Shown here piece by piece: positions 1 through 6,073 of a stretch of DNA of 6,666 nucleotides. The number at the start of each line of letters is the position of its first letter. Position 1 is the stretch's first letter. A model generated the notes under the pieces. That model made no database searches and had not been told where the DNA came from. It saw only the letters and a program-made list of their open reading frames with translations. This stretch comes from Caldifarciminota bacterium (GTDB lineage: Bacteria; WOR-3; Hydrothermia; UBA1063; CAJXJZ01). The stretch spans positions 1-6,666 of the forward strand of contig JALTEL010000447.1 of assembly GCA_027073945.1 (NCBI GenBank), read 5' to 3'. A program made the position numbers and the translations under genes.

Positions 1-1
1 C

Positions 2-244
2 GTAAAACTCAACCGAAAAACTGTGGAAAAGACTGTGGAAAAAACTGTGGAAAAGAGTGCGGCCCTGATACTGCAACTTATAAAAGAGAATCCGAAAATC
101 ACGCAGGAAGAACTTTCCGCCATGACTGGCCTGTCCAGAAGGGGGGTGGAATGGAATATCAGTAAAATGAAAGAAAAAGGCATAATTCGCCGTGTCGGAG
201 GGAAGAAAGGCGGCCGATGGGAAGTAACGGAGGAAGGAAAATGA
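2..244 (+). CDS. C-terminal winged-helix tail of a protein starting upstream (partial; AlbA_2/Schlafen-type ATP-binding protein likely)
   Basis: The frame is open to the left edge (V-K-L-N-R-K precedes the first GTG at 23), and no SD precedes that GTG, so this is better read as the end of a longer protein than as a 73-residue one. It shows a TVEK-TVEK-TVEK linker followed by a winged helix-turn-helix: helix ILQLIKENP, recognition region ITQEELSAMTGLSRRGVEWN, then a basic wing GIIRRVGGKKGGRWEV. From family knowledge, TxEK linkers plus this wHTH are typical of the C-terminus of AlbA_2 (Schlafen-like, divergent AAA_4) regulators, which often accompany type I R-M genes. The wHTH call is firm. The parent family is inferred because the N-terminal domain is not in view. 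The stop is TGA at 242-244. It could also be an unrelated regulator sharing the same C-terminal domain. Confidence 0.8.
   Translation, partial: VKLNRKTVEKTVEKTVEKSAALILQLIKENPKITQEELSAMTGLSRRGVEWNISKMKEKGIIRRVGGKKGGRWEVTEEGK
20..55 (+). repeat. Three tandem 12-nt units encoding TVEK
   Basis: Three copies of actgtggaaaag occur back to back (20-31, 32-43, 44-55); the middle unit differs in its last base. They encode the TVEK linker between the upstream domain and the wHTH. In-frame 12-nt units of this kind can change in number by slippage, altering linker length without breaking the frame. Confidence 0.85.
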
Positions 245-253
245 AAACGGGAG

Positions 254-318
254 GTGGACCCATGCGGGCCATTCGCGTGCACCTCAAGGTACACGGCCGC
301 TTGCATGGACTTACCCAC
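254..318 (+). ncRNA. 65-nt structured RNA-like element, copy 1 (candidate DUF3800-associated RNA)
   Basis: This stretch is repeated at 1214-1278 with 58 of 65 bases identical. It folds as nested stems: GTGG 254-257 with CCAC 315-318; CCATGC 260-265 with GCATGG 303-308; GGCC 267-270 with GGCC 295-298; and GTGCACC 277-283 with GGTACAC 288-294 (one C-A mismatch) closed by loop TCAA 284-287. A six-base bulge, ATTCGC, lies at 271-276. Against copy 2, all four loop bases differ, pair 270-295 changes from C-G to T-A, and the remaining change (299) is unpaired. From memory, comparative genomics has described several RNA motifs named DUF3800-I onward that lie next to DUF3800 genes. Membership of one of those classes is an inference not tested here. 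A mobile-DNA hairpin is the main alternative. Confidence 0.6.
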
Positions 319-360
319 CATGAGAGAAAGGAGGGGGAGATATTTAAGGATTTCTTCGGG

Positions 361-372
361 GAAAGTACTTTC
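361..372. promoter_or_regulatory. Perfect 12-nt palindrome, possible operator
   Basis: GAAAGTACTTTC is its own reverse complement. With no spacer it makes a poor RNA hairpin but a plausible binding site for a dimeric regulator, such as a wHTH protein. It is a single occurrence and no partner site was seen, so the role is speculative. Confidence 0.25.
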
Positions 373-476
373 ACCGACCCTGCACAAAGGTATAAGGGGC
401 TGCGGGGAGAATGGGGGAGCATGAGAGGCGGATTTCATAGAAAATTAGATATAGGAGCAGGTGTTATTAGTGAAAC

Positions 477-546
477 AGATAGGTATAGCTTGGTAAGGGG
501 AGTATGCTTCGCAAAAGAAGCGCTTGGTAAACTCCCCCACCTATCT
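477..546 (+). promoter_or_regulatory. Three-stem leader hairpin upstream of the DUF3800 start
   Basis: Three nested perfect stems are visible. P1 is AGATAGGT 477-484 with ACCTATCT 539-546 (8 bp). P2 is GGGGAGT 497-503 with ACTCCCC 531-537 (7 bp). P3 is GCTTC 506-510 with GAAGC 517-521 (5 bp, loop GCAAAA). The 9-mer GCTTGGTAA occurs twice, immediately before each strand of P2 (488-496 and 522-530). The 3' strand of P2 could instead pair with the G-run SD at 558-563 (533-538 with 558-563), which would hide the ribosome site. This suggests a cis-acting switch or a processed leader RNA. The stems are seen; the regulatory role is inferred. Confidence 0.55.
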
Positions 547-557
547 CATTTCTTTTC

Positions 558-563
558 GGGGGG
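558..563 (+). promoter_or_regulatory. Ribosome binding site of the DUF3800 gene
   Basis: GGGGGG lies 5 nt before ATG 569 and supports that start over the upstream in-frame TTG at 524, which has no SD and falls inside the leader hairpin. Confidence 0.6.
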
Positions 564-568
564 TTTTA

Positions 569-1195
569 ATGGCACATACTAAGTATGTATTTATAGATGA
601 AAGCGGGGATTTGGGTATGAAAGGCAGTGATTACTTTATCATGGCCATGATTGTTATTGATGACGAACAGCCCCTGGAGAAAATAGTAAAAAGGACAAGG
701 CAAAGAAAGTTAAGGAAAAAGAATAGGAAAGTTAAGGAATTGAAGGCAAATAATAATAGAGACGAAGTACGAAAATATGTGCTTAGCAAACTAGCGGATT
801 TGGACTGCCAGATATACGCCATTGTGGTTAAAAAAGCCAAAATACTATCTCGTTTTTATGACATTCCAAACATTTTTTATAACTATGTCTCTCGCATCCT
901 AATAACGGAAGGGGATGTTAATAACACAGAGTTGCATATCATAATAGACAAGAAGTACAACAACAGCATTTTGAGAAATAACTTTAACGGCTATGTAGTA
1001 AGAGAAGTTGAAAGCAGAAAAGGAGTCAGAGTCAAAGAGATAATACACGGAGACTCGGAAGCACATGCAGGGCTTCAGTGCGTGGACTTTGTCGCATGGG
1101 CCATTTCAAGAAAGTTCAACTACGATGAAGACAGATTTTACAAGATTATTGAGCCGAAAATTCTAAACAGAAGGAGGATGAAACTGTGGGAGTAG
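569..1195 (+). CDS. DUF3800 domain protein, possible RNase H-like nuclease
   Basis: The 208-residue protein opens with the family signature YVFIDESGDLG (residues 6-16). Acidic residues at spots expected of an RNase H-like metal site are D10, E57 (in KELKA), D127 (in HIIIDKKYN) and D173 (in GLQCVDFVAW). The segment HGDSEAHAGLQCVDFVAWAISRK, given here by its ends 160-182, is the usual C-terminal DUF3800 motif. A very basic stretch at about 39-60 (KIVKRTRQRKLRKKNRKVKE) could bind nucleic acid. Family biochemistry is poorly known, so nuclease activity is an inference from fold and acidic residues. ATG 569 is chosen over TTG 524 because of the SD and because the extra 15 residues fall before the conserved strand. 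The gene lies between two copies of a 65-nt RNA-like element, and its body is AT-rich compared with hsdR. Confidence 0.9.
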   Translation: MAHTKYVFIDESGDLGMKGSDYFIMAMIVIDDEQPLEKIVKRTRQRKLRKKNRKVKELKANNNRDEVRKYVLSKLADLDCQIYAIVVKKAKILSRFYDIPNIFYNYVSRILITEGDVNNTELHIIIDKKYNNSILRNNFNGYVVREVESRKGVRVKEIIHGDSEAHAGLQCVDFVAWAISRKFNYDEDRFYKIIEPKILNRRRMKLWE

Positions 1196-1213
1196 TAGCA
1201 GTAAAGAAAATGT

Positions 1214-1278
1214 GTGGACCCATGCGGGCTATTCGCGTGCACCATCCGGTACACAGCCACTTGCATGGACTTACCCAC
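1214..1278 (+). ncRNA. 65-nt structured RNA-like element, copy 2
   Basis: This direct copy lies exactly 960 nt after copy 1 and begins 18 nt past the DUF3800 stop. It keeps every stem: CCATGC/GCATGG, GGCT/AGCC (a compensated version of GGCC/GGCC), GTGCACC/GGTACAC, and outer GTGG/CCAC. Its apical loop is ATCC instead of TCAA. About 25 nt after its end, tatttaagg (1304-1312) recurs; copy 1 has the same nine bases about 22 nt after its end (341-349), so the homologous unit may be longer than 65 nt. It could be a 3' UTR element, a second small RNA, or the right end of a cassette. The repeat is certain; the RNA function is inferred. Confidence 0.6.
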
Positions 1279-1390
1279 TACAATATCCCATATACGGTTC
1301 ATGTATTTAAGGTTTACTCATCGAGTCGGCTTTTTGATATGCAGGATTCGTTCTTAAAAAACTTTATTGAAATTATGGGGGCGGTTTGAA

Positions 1391-1813
1391 GTGGAAGTTG
1401 CCAGCCTTACAATCGGTAAAAAACTTGAAATATGCTTTGAGGCCGGAGCTGGCCTTACTCTCATAATCGTGGGAATCTGCGTAATTCTTAATTATGTATA
1501 TCCGGAAAGCACATATCCCGTATGCGGACTTACATTCCTTTTCCTTGGCCTGTTCTGGACCTCGTGGAAGTACTTACCAGTAGAAAAGAAGATGGCCCGA
1601 GGGATCGTATCCATTATAATCGCTGTTCTAATCCCTTTTTGCGTTCACCTGTGGGTTCTTTCGGCAACCAATCCGGCAGAATACAACCGGATGATGAACA
1701 CCATCTATCTTTCAATGGCTATGGGGTTTGTTGTTGTAGTCATTTCTTGGGTACTTGACAAAAGGGGCGTGTTTGAGAGTTTTAAAAAGGACATAAGGAG
1801 GATTTTAAAATGA
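1391..1813 (+). CDS. Small membrane protein with four predicted TM helices
   Basis: I do not recognise the family. The 140-residue product has four hydrophobic segments, at about residues 17-36, 42-61, 71-91 and 103-122, and ends in a basic tail (FKKDIRRILK) likely to face the cytoplasm. With an even number of spans, both termini would lie on the same side. GTG 1391 is preferred because GGGGGCGG at 1377-1384 sits 6 nt before it; an in-frame TTG at 1367 would add eight residues but has no SD. The stop overlaps the hsdS start in ATGA (1810-1813), so the two are probably co-translated. The position suggests a membrane partner or accessory of the restriction/KAP module; this is inference from context only. 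Confidence 0.75.
   Translation: MEVASLTIGKKLEICFEAGAGLTLIIVGICVILNYVYPESTYPVCGLTFLFLGLFWTSWKYLPVEKKMARGIVSIIIAVLIPFCVHLWVLSATNPAEYNRMMNTIYLSMAMGFVVVVISWVLDKRGVFESFKKDIRRILK
1795..1801 (+). promoter_or_regulatory. Strong ribosome binding site of hsdS
   Basis: AAGGAGG lies 8 nt before ATG 1810, inside the end of the membrane-protein gene. It fixes the hsdS start and allows direct initiation in addition to coupling through the ATGA overlap. Confidence 0.85.
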
Positions 1814-3036
1814 CCGAAGCAGAGAAGAGAGCACTCAGAGAACTCCCAAAAGGCTGGAAAATCGTAAAACTTGGAAATGAAAGAGTTGCAAAACTCATTA
1901 TGGGCCAATCTCCCCCATCTTCTTCATACAACGGAGAAAAAGAAGGCCTGCCTTTCTGTCAGGGAAATACTGAATTCGGCCCTATTCACCCCTTAAAAAT
2001 CGAACAATACACCAGCCAACCCATGAAAATCGCAGAATCCGGAGATGTTCTTATCTCCGTAAGGGCTCCGGTGGGTGATGTGAATATTGCAAACTTCAAA
2101 CTCTGTATTGGGCGAGGGTTGGCAGCCATAAGGCCGGATAAAGAAAAAATGAGCGAGTTTTATCTGTTCTACCAACTGAAGCATAACGAAACAAGGATTA
2201 AGAGGATGAGCGGCGGTTCAACCTTTAAGGCCATAACCAAAAAAGACCTTCAAAACCTCTCCATCCCCCTCCCCCCTCTCCCCGAACAGCGCAAAATAGC
2301 CGAAATACTCGGTTCCGTGGACTCCGCCATTCAGGCCGTGGACTCCGCCATATCTAAGGCCGAGAGGGTGAAGAAAGGGCTGATGCAGAACCTTCTGACG
2401 GAGGGGATAGGGCACACGGAGTTTAAGGAGACGGAGATCGGAAGGATTCCGGAGGAGTGGGAGGTTGTGAGGCTGGGAGAAATCGGGAAACAAAGAAAGG
2501 AAACAATAATTCCAAGCAGAGAGGAGGAACTCTTATATATTGGGCTTGAACACATAGAGCCGGGAAAAGTTTATATTAATCGGACAGGAAGCAGTTCCGA
2601 AGTAAAGAGTTTAAAATTTAGATTTAAAGAGAAAGACATCCTTTATGGAAAACTCAGACCATATCTAGATAAGGCAGTGATAGCAGATGTTAGCGGAGTA
2701 TGCTCCACGGATATTTTAGTAATAACCACCAATGAGAAAAAAGCGATTTCAGAATTTCTGATTTATGTTCTGCACTCAAAAAAGTTTATAAATTATTCTA
2801 CAACAACCATGACAGGCACGAATCATCCGCGCACTTCATGGAAATCTCTAAGTAAATTCCCTCTCGCCCTCCCCCCGCTCCCCGAACAGCAAAAAATAGC
2901 CGAGATTCTGAGCGCGGTGGATGAGAAAATCGGGCTGGAGAGGGAGAGAAAGGCAAAGCTGGAGAGGGTGAAGAAGGGCCTTATGAACGATTTATTGACC
3001 GGGAAGAAGAGGGTTAGAATAAATGAGGAGGCGTGA
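1810..3036 (+). CDS. hsdS: Type I restriction-modification specificity subunit HsdS
   Basis: HsdS sets the target sequence for both methylation (with HsdM) and restriction (with HsdR). The 408-residue length is normal for the family. The order is target recognition domain 1 (TRD1, about 13-153), conserved coiled-coil spacer 1 (about 154-203), TRD2 (about 213-350) and conserved coiled-coil 2 (about 352-402). Both TRDs open with the family start WxxVxLG (GWKIVKLG, EWEVVRLG). Both spacers carry LPPLPEQxKIAEIL and ERVKKGLM. The two spacers are equally long, so the half-subunit symmetry is intact. TRD2 coding sequence is visibly more AT-rich than spacer 1, as expected if recognition domains are exchanged between strains. 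The bipartite target cannot be read from the sequence. hsdM is not in the window. The gene is coupled upstream to a membrane protein and downstream (3-nt gap) to a KAP NTPase. No break or frameshift is seen. Confidence 0.97.
   Translation: MTEAEKRALRELPKGWKIVKLGNERVAKLIMGQSPPSSSYNGEKEGLPFCQGNTEFGPIHPLKIEQYTSQPMKIAESGDVLISVRAPVGDVNIANFKLCIGRGLAAIRPDKEKMSEFYLFYQLKHNETRIKRMSGGSTFKAITKKDLQNLSIPLPPLPEQRKIAEILGSVDSAIQAVDSAISKAERVKKGLMQNLLTEGIGHTEFKETEIGRIPEEWEVVRLGEIGKQRKETIIPSREEELLYIGLEHIEPGKVYINRTGSSSEVKSLKFRFKEKDILYGKLRPYLDKAVIADVSGVCSTDILVITTNEKKAISEFLIYVLHSKKFINYSTTTMTGTNHPRTSWKSLSKFPLALPPLPEQQKIAEILSAVDEKIGLERERKAKLERVKKGLMNDLLTGKKRVRINEEA
2271..2400 (+). repeat. Conserved HsdS spacer repeat, copy 1 (partner at 2871-3000)
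   Basis: The DNA for the two coiled-coil regions lies exactly 600 nt apart and still matches well, for example ctccccgaacagc at 2278-2290 and 2878-2890, and gagagggtgaagaa at 2362-2375 and 2962-2975. These direct repeats are the family's internal duplication and give recombination points for swapping recognition domains. Confidence 0.8.
3025..3031 (+). promoter_or_regulatory. Ribosome binding site of the KAP NTPase gene
   Basis: GAGGAGG lies 8 nt before ATG 3040, within the last codons of hsdS. It fixes the start and indicates efficient initiation in the operon. Confidence 0.8.
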
Positions 3037-3039
3037 GAG

Positions 3040-6000
3040 ATGAGCGAATATATTCCAGATGAGGAGATAGACCTCGATAAAAAAGATATTCTGAAGACTT
3101 TGCCATATGTGGAGACACTAGATGAATTCATAAAAAAAGCAGATGGGCCGCTTACCATTGGATTATTTGGTGGATGGGGTTCTGGAAAGTCTTCTATTGT
3201 TAAGACTTTAAAAAATAGGCTAGAGAATGACGATGAGAAGAAAATTAGAGTTTTCACTTATGATGCGTGGAAGTACTCCAAAGACCCATTTAGAAGGTCG
3301 TTTATTATAGAACTAAAAAAAGAGTTTGGATTAAAGAAAGATTCTGAACTTCTTTACTCGGATAAACAAGTAGATACTGAGATAAAAACAAGTCTTAACA
3401 AAAGGGGCGTGATAGTTGCAACTATCTCGTTGGTGCTTTTTTCCATTATTTTGGTATATTTCTTACTTCCGGCTACTCCTTCTGGACTTCAAATCTCTTT
3501 TGTCTTAGGAGCAACTTTGCTTTTCTCTCTTGTTCAATTCTTCATTACAAATGCTTTTAGTGGATATAAAACAGTTGTAAATTACCCGAAGTTATTCAGT
3601 CCTGAACAGTTCGAAGGATATTTTGATGACGTTCTCGGTGAAATTTTGCTAGAGGAGGAGGAGGGTGAAGATAAAAAAACTTCGATTATAAATAGAATTG
3701 TAGCATCTGTAAAAAAACATGGGAAAAAGAAGACCGATGAGAATAAGTACCAAAAACTTGTAATAGTTATAGACAATATCGACAGATGCGAAGAGAAAAC
3801 AGCTCCTGAGCTTCTGTTAACAATTAAAAACTTTCTGGAAAAGAAAGGCGTTATCTTCCTTATCCCGATAGATGATGAGGCAATAAAAAAATATCTTGGA
3901 GGAGGCGATTATGCAACGGAGTTCCTAAGAAAGATTTTTAATATCACTATTAGTATCAAAGAATTTCTGGAAGACGACTTATACGACTTTGCTAAAAAAC
4001 AAAGCGAGAATTATAAACTGGAACTACCCAATGAGGTAATTTCGCTGATTGCACAGGAATTTTCGAGGAGCCCCAGAAAAATGATTCAATTTATGAATGT
4101 GATGAAACTTGAAATTGAACTTGCTAAAAAACAGGAAGAAAGGGGAAACATCCCTGAAGGAGCCATTACGCAAAATCTCTCTATGTTGACGAAAATTTTG
4201 ATAATTCGAGAAGAGTTCCCAGAATTGTACTACTATTTGGAGAAAAAACCGCATTATCTTAAAGAAATTAATACCAATCTCTCAATAAACAATGATCCAT
4301 TTATACCTAATCCGCAATTAGAAGAAGATACTTCCATAGAAAAGTTTAATAAGAGTATAACTCCAGAGCAAAAGAACTTTCTTGTGCGTACTCAGAGCAT
4401 AGATGCTAGCAATCTGGAGGTCTTCTTTGTTACAAAGAAGTTGGATTGGAATCTGCCTAATAACATCGGCTCGCTAATGGATTCGAACGAATGGGAGACT
4501 ATCAAAGATGGGCTTAAAAGAAAAGAGTACGAGATGGACGAGTTAATTAGATATATCTCTTCTACCTTAACAAAAGAAGTTTTCGAAAAGGGATTATGGA
4601 ATTTTAGGGTTATCAGTCTTTTCTCCATGATCTTTCGAATTGCTAGCGACAAAGAATTTTCATCAGAATTCTGGCGTTCGTTTAATAGGGAAGGCAGTAC
4701 CATCCAAGGATTAATGCAGAAGGTCGAGATGAGAGATTCAATCTCTCATTTTCATGCAGAGCATGTATTGAATTTTGCCGGAACTCTAAAAGAGAGAGGA
4801 TATAAAGACTTATCAGAGAAGATAGCCGCAAGTATAGATGCAACCTCTTTAAAGGAGAACCCAAAATTGGCAAGAGGATTTTTAGTGAGGTTCGGAGATG
4901 ATGAGCACCTATTACAAAAAGTAGGCCGTACATTCTCGTTTGCACTTGAGGATGATCTATCTATTTATCATGAATTCGAAGATTTATTTAAGGCCGAAAA
5001 ATTTACAAGATACTTTATCAGAGAGAACACTGTGAAGGAATTTGTTGATAAAATTGATCAAAGTCCTAATAAAAATAACACCCGAGAAATGGTTGAAATT
5101 ATAAGGCTATATGTTATAGACTGTAAGTCTTGTGAACTTGGAAAAGAAATAATCAATAAGTACATCGAAAAGATACTACAATTTATAGAGAAATCTATAA
5201 CAAAAAATGATTTTGATGATTTATGGTTCTGGCTGTCTGCACTCCAAGGTTTTATAGAAAAAACAGGAGAAAGTCAAATCCGAAATCTTATCTACAATAA
5301 ATTGTCCCCCGTATATCAATTATTATTATCTTTCTCTAAACAGAATATGAAGAAATCACAGGAAAAGGTAGTTATTCACTTTTTGGCCGTAGCCAAAGAG
5401 TTATATATGGTGGATTTGCAAGATAAATCAGAGATTCTTAAATCGTTTGAGCCCCTCTTTCAAAAAAATGAATCTAAAATTTATATGAAGATAAATCAGT
5501 TATACTATGACATTGTGAAGAGCGATACTTCTAAATCTTGGCCTTTTGCAAACATGGTTCTAAATAAACTTTTTCATAAGGTTGAGAGTTGGGACGAGAA
5601 ACGAAAACTCGCTGAAACCATAAACTTGATGCTTATAAAAAGCGATGAAGAAGGAGGTCTCTCTTTAAGTGAAATTGAGCATGTCCTAAGGAATTATATT
5701 CCATTGGCCAGAGACTTAGAAAAAGATGAGAAACAGGGAGAAGTGATTGAGTGGCTTTCTGAAATATCGAAAAACAGCATGGTCAAAGACGAACTTAATA
5801 AGATATTGCCAGAATTGTTGGAATCATACTATCCTGTTTTTATTAAATTGGTGGAGAATACCCCGTCCTTGTTTGCCGGGAAAGTTATTTCACTTCTAAA
5901 CTCTGAGAATAAAACAGAGAATCTCTTTGCTCTTAAAATCCTTCAAAACCTAGAAAATTCAGATGATCGGAAAGAAGATATTACTAAATCGCTTATACAT

Positions 6001-6072
6001 CTCAATACAGAGGAGTACAGCAAGGAGGAGAGAAAACTATTTGAAGAAGTCAAAGAAAAATGGGGGCCTTAA
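3040..6072 (+). CDS. KAP family P-loop NTPase with inserted membrane spans
   Basis: The protein has 1010 residues. Walker A is GGWGSGKS (44-51). Walker B is LVIVIDNIDR (240-249, with acidic D245 and D248). A conserved FLRKIFNITISI follows (295-306), then a possible arginine/sensor segment SRSPRKMIQFMN (342-353). Two hydrophobic helices at about 122-143 and 150-170 lie between Walker A and Walker B, which is the hallmark of KAP NTPases and predicts anchoring in the inner membrane with the ATPase core in the cytoplasm. Some family members, such as plasmid PifA, exclude phages. Residues from about 400 to the end have no recognised domain; they look charged and helical, and about 925-990 resembles a HEAT-like repeat. 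The gene is wedged between hsdS (3 nt) and hsdR (1 nt), so it is probably part of the restriction operon. Its AT-rich codons contrast with hsdR. A role in abortive response or in coupling restriction to the membrane is inferred. Confidence 0.92.
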   Translation: MSEYIPDEEIDLDKKDILKTLPYVETLDEFIKKADGPLTIGLFGGWGSGKSSIVKTLKNRLENDDEKKIRVFTYDAWKYSKDPFRRSFIIELKKEFGLKKDSELLYSDKQVDTEIKTSLNKRGVIVATISLVLFSIILVYFLLPATPSGLQISFVLGATLLFSLVQFFITNAFSGYKTVVNYPKLFSPEQFEGYFDDVLGEILLEEEEGEDKKTSIINRIVASVKKHGKKKTDENKYQKLVIVIDNIDRCEEKTAPELLLTIKNFLEKKGVIFLIPIDDEAIKKYLGGGDYATEFLRKIFNITISIKEFLEDDLYDFAKKQSENYKLELPNEVISLIAQEFSRSPRKMIQFMNVMKLEIELAKKQEERGNIPEGAITQNLSMLTKILIIREEFPELYYYLEKKPHYLKEINTNLSINNDPFIPNPQLEEDTSIEKFNKSITPEQKNFLVRTQSIDASNLEVFFVTKKLDWNLPNNIGSLMDSNEWETIKDGLKRKEYEMDELIRYISSTLTKEVFEKGLWNFRVISLFSMIFRIASDKEFSSEFWRSFNREGSTIQGLMQKVEMRDSISHFHAEHVLNFAGTLKERGYKDLSEKIAASIDATSLKENPKLARGFLVRFGDDEHLLQKVGRTFSFALEDDLSIYHEFEDLFKAEKFTRYFIRENTVKEFVDKIDQSPNKNNTREMVEIIRLYVIDCKSCELGKEIINKYIEKILQFIEKSITKNDFDDLWFWLSALQGFIEKTGESQIRNLIYNKLSPVYQLLLSFSKQNMKKSQEKVVIHFLAVAKELYMVDLQDKSEILKSFEPLFQKNESKIYMKINQLYYDIVKSDTSKSWPFANMVLNKLFHKVESWDEKRKLAETINLMLIKSDEEGGLSLSEIEHVLRNYIPLARDLEKDEKQGEVIEWLSEISKNSMVKDELNKILPELLESYYPVFIKLVENTPSLFAGKVISLLNSENKTENLFALKILQNLENSDDRKEDITKSLIHLNTEEYSKEERKLFEEVKEKWGP
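6062..6066 (+). promoter_or_regulatory. Putative ribosome binding site of hsdR
   Basis: GGGGG in the last codons of the KAP gene lies 7 nt before ATG 6074. It is a weak match to GGAGG, so hsdR translation may depend partly on coupling with the upstream gene, whose stop is 1 nt before the start. Confidence 0.45.
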
Positions 6073-6073
6073 C

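Larger units (their letters stand above)
245..568 (+). other. 324-nt leader upstream of the DUF3800 gene, rich in RNA structure
   Basis: No protein family is recognisable here. The stretch holds the first 65-nt structured element (254-318), a perfect palindrome (361-372), a purine-rich tract with three GGGGAG motifs (334-339, 404-409, 414-419) and a long hairpin (477-546) just before the DUF3800 SD. One frame is open from ATG 262 to 582 (106 residues, starting MRAIRVHLKVHGRLHGLTHH), with a good SD (GGAGG at 250-254). The matching ATG in copy 2 (1222) has no SD, and the base changes between copies fit an RNA fold better than a conserved protein. I therefore do not call this ORF a gene. No convincing promoter was found; an AT-rich stretch near 440-453 is a weak candidate. 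Confidence 0.6.

Noticed and set aside
254..318. CRISPR-like repeat
   Set aside because: There are only two copies, 960 nt apart, with a gene between them; no spacer-sized interval exists.
159..422. Minus-strand ORF across the first 65-nt element
   Set aside because: Composition is that of antisense to a purine-rich leader (proline/leucine/serine-rich), with no domain and no plausible start signal.
254..1278. Integron cassette with attC sites
   Set aside because: Two structured direct repeats flank one gene, as in a cassette, but neither strand shows the GTTRRRY/RYYYAAC core sites, and there is no array or integrase in view.
1316..1335. Terminator after copy 2 (ACTC-ATC-GAGT hairpin then TTTTT)
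   Set aside because: The stem is only 4 bp and the T-run is separated from it by four bases; too weak to call.
1186..1389. 67-residue ORF downstream of DUF3800
   Set aside because: It starts inside the DUF3800 gene, has no SD, and its only notable content is the 65-nt structured element.
2315..2351. Heptad duplication (ccgtggactccgccat at 2315-2330 and 2336-2351) as a spacer-length expansion that changes HsdS specificity
   Set aside because: From EIL to KKGLM the first and second HsdS spacers are the same length, so no extra residues were added; the repeat only makes the coiled coil locally repetitive.
2823..3257. 144-residue ORF on the minus strand across the hsdS/KAP junction
   Set aside because: It is a serine/phenylalanine-rich antisense shadow of two well-supported genes, without an SD or recognisable domain.
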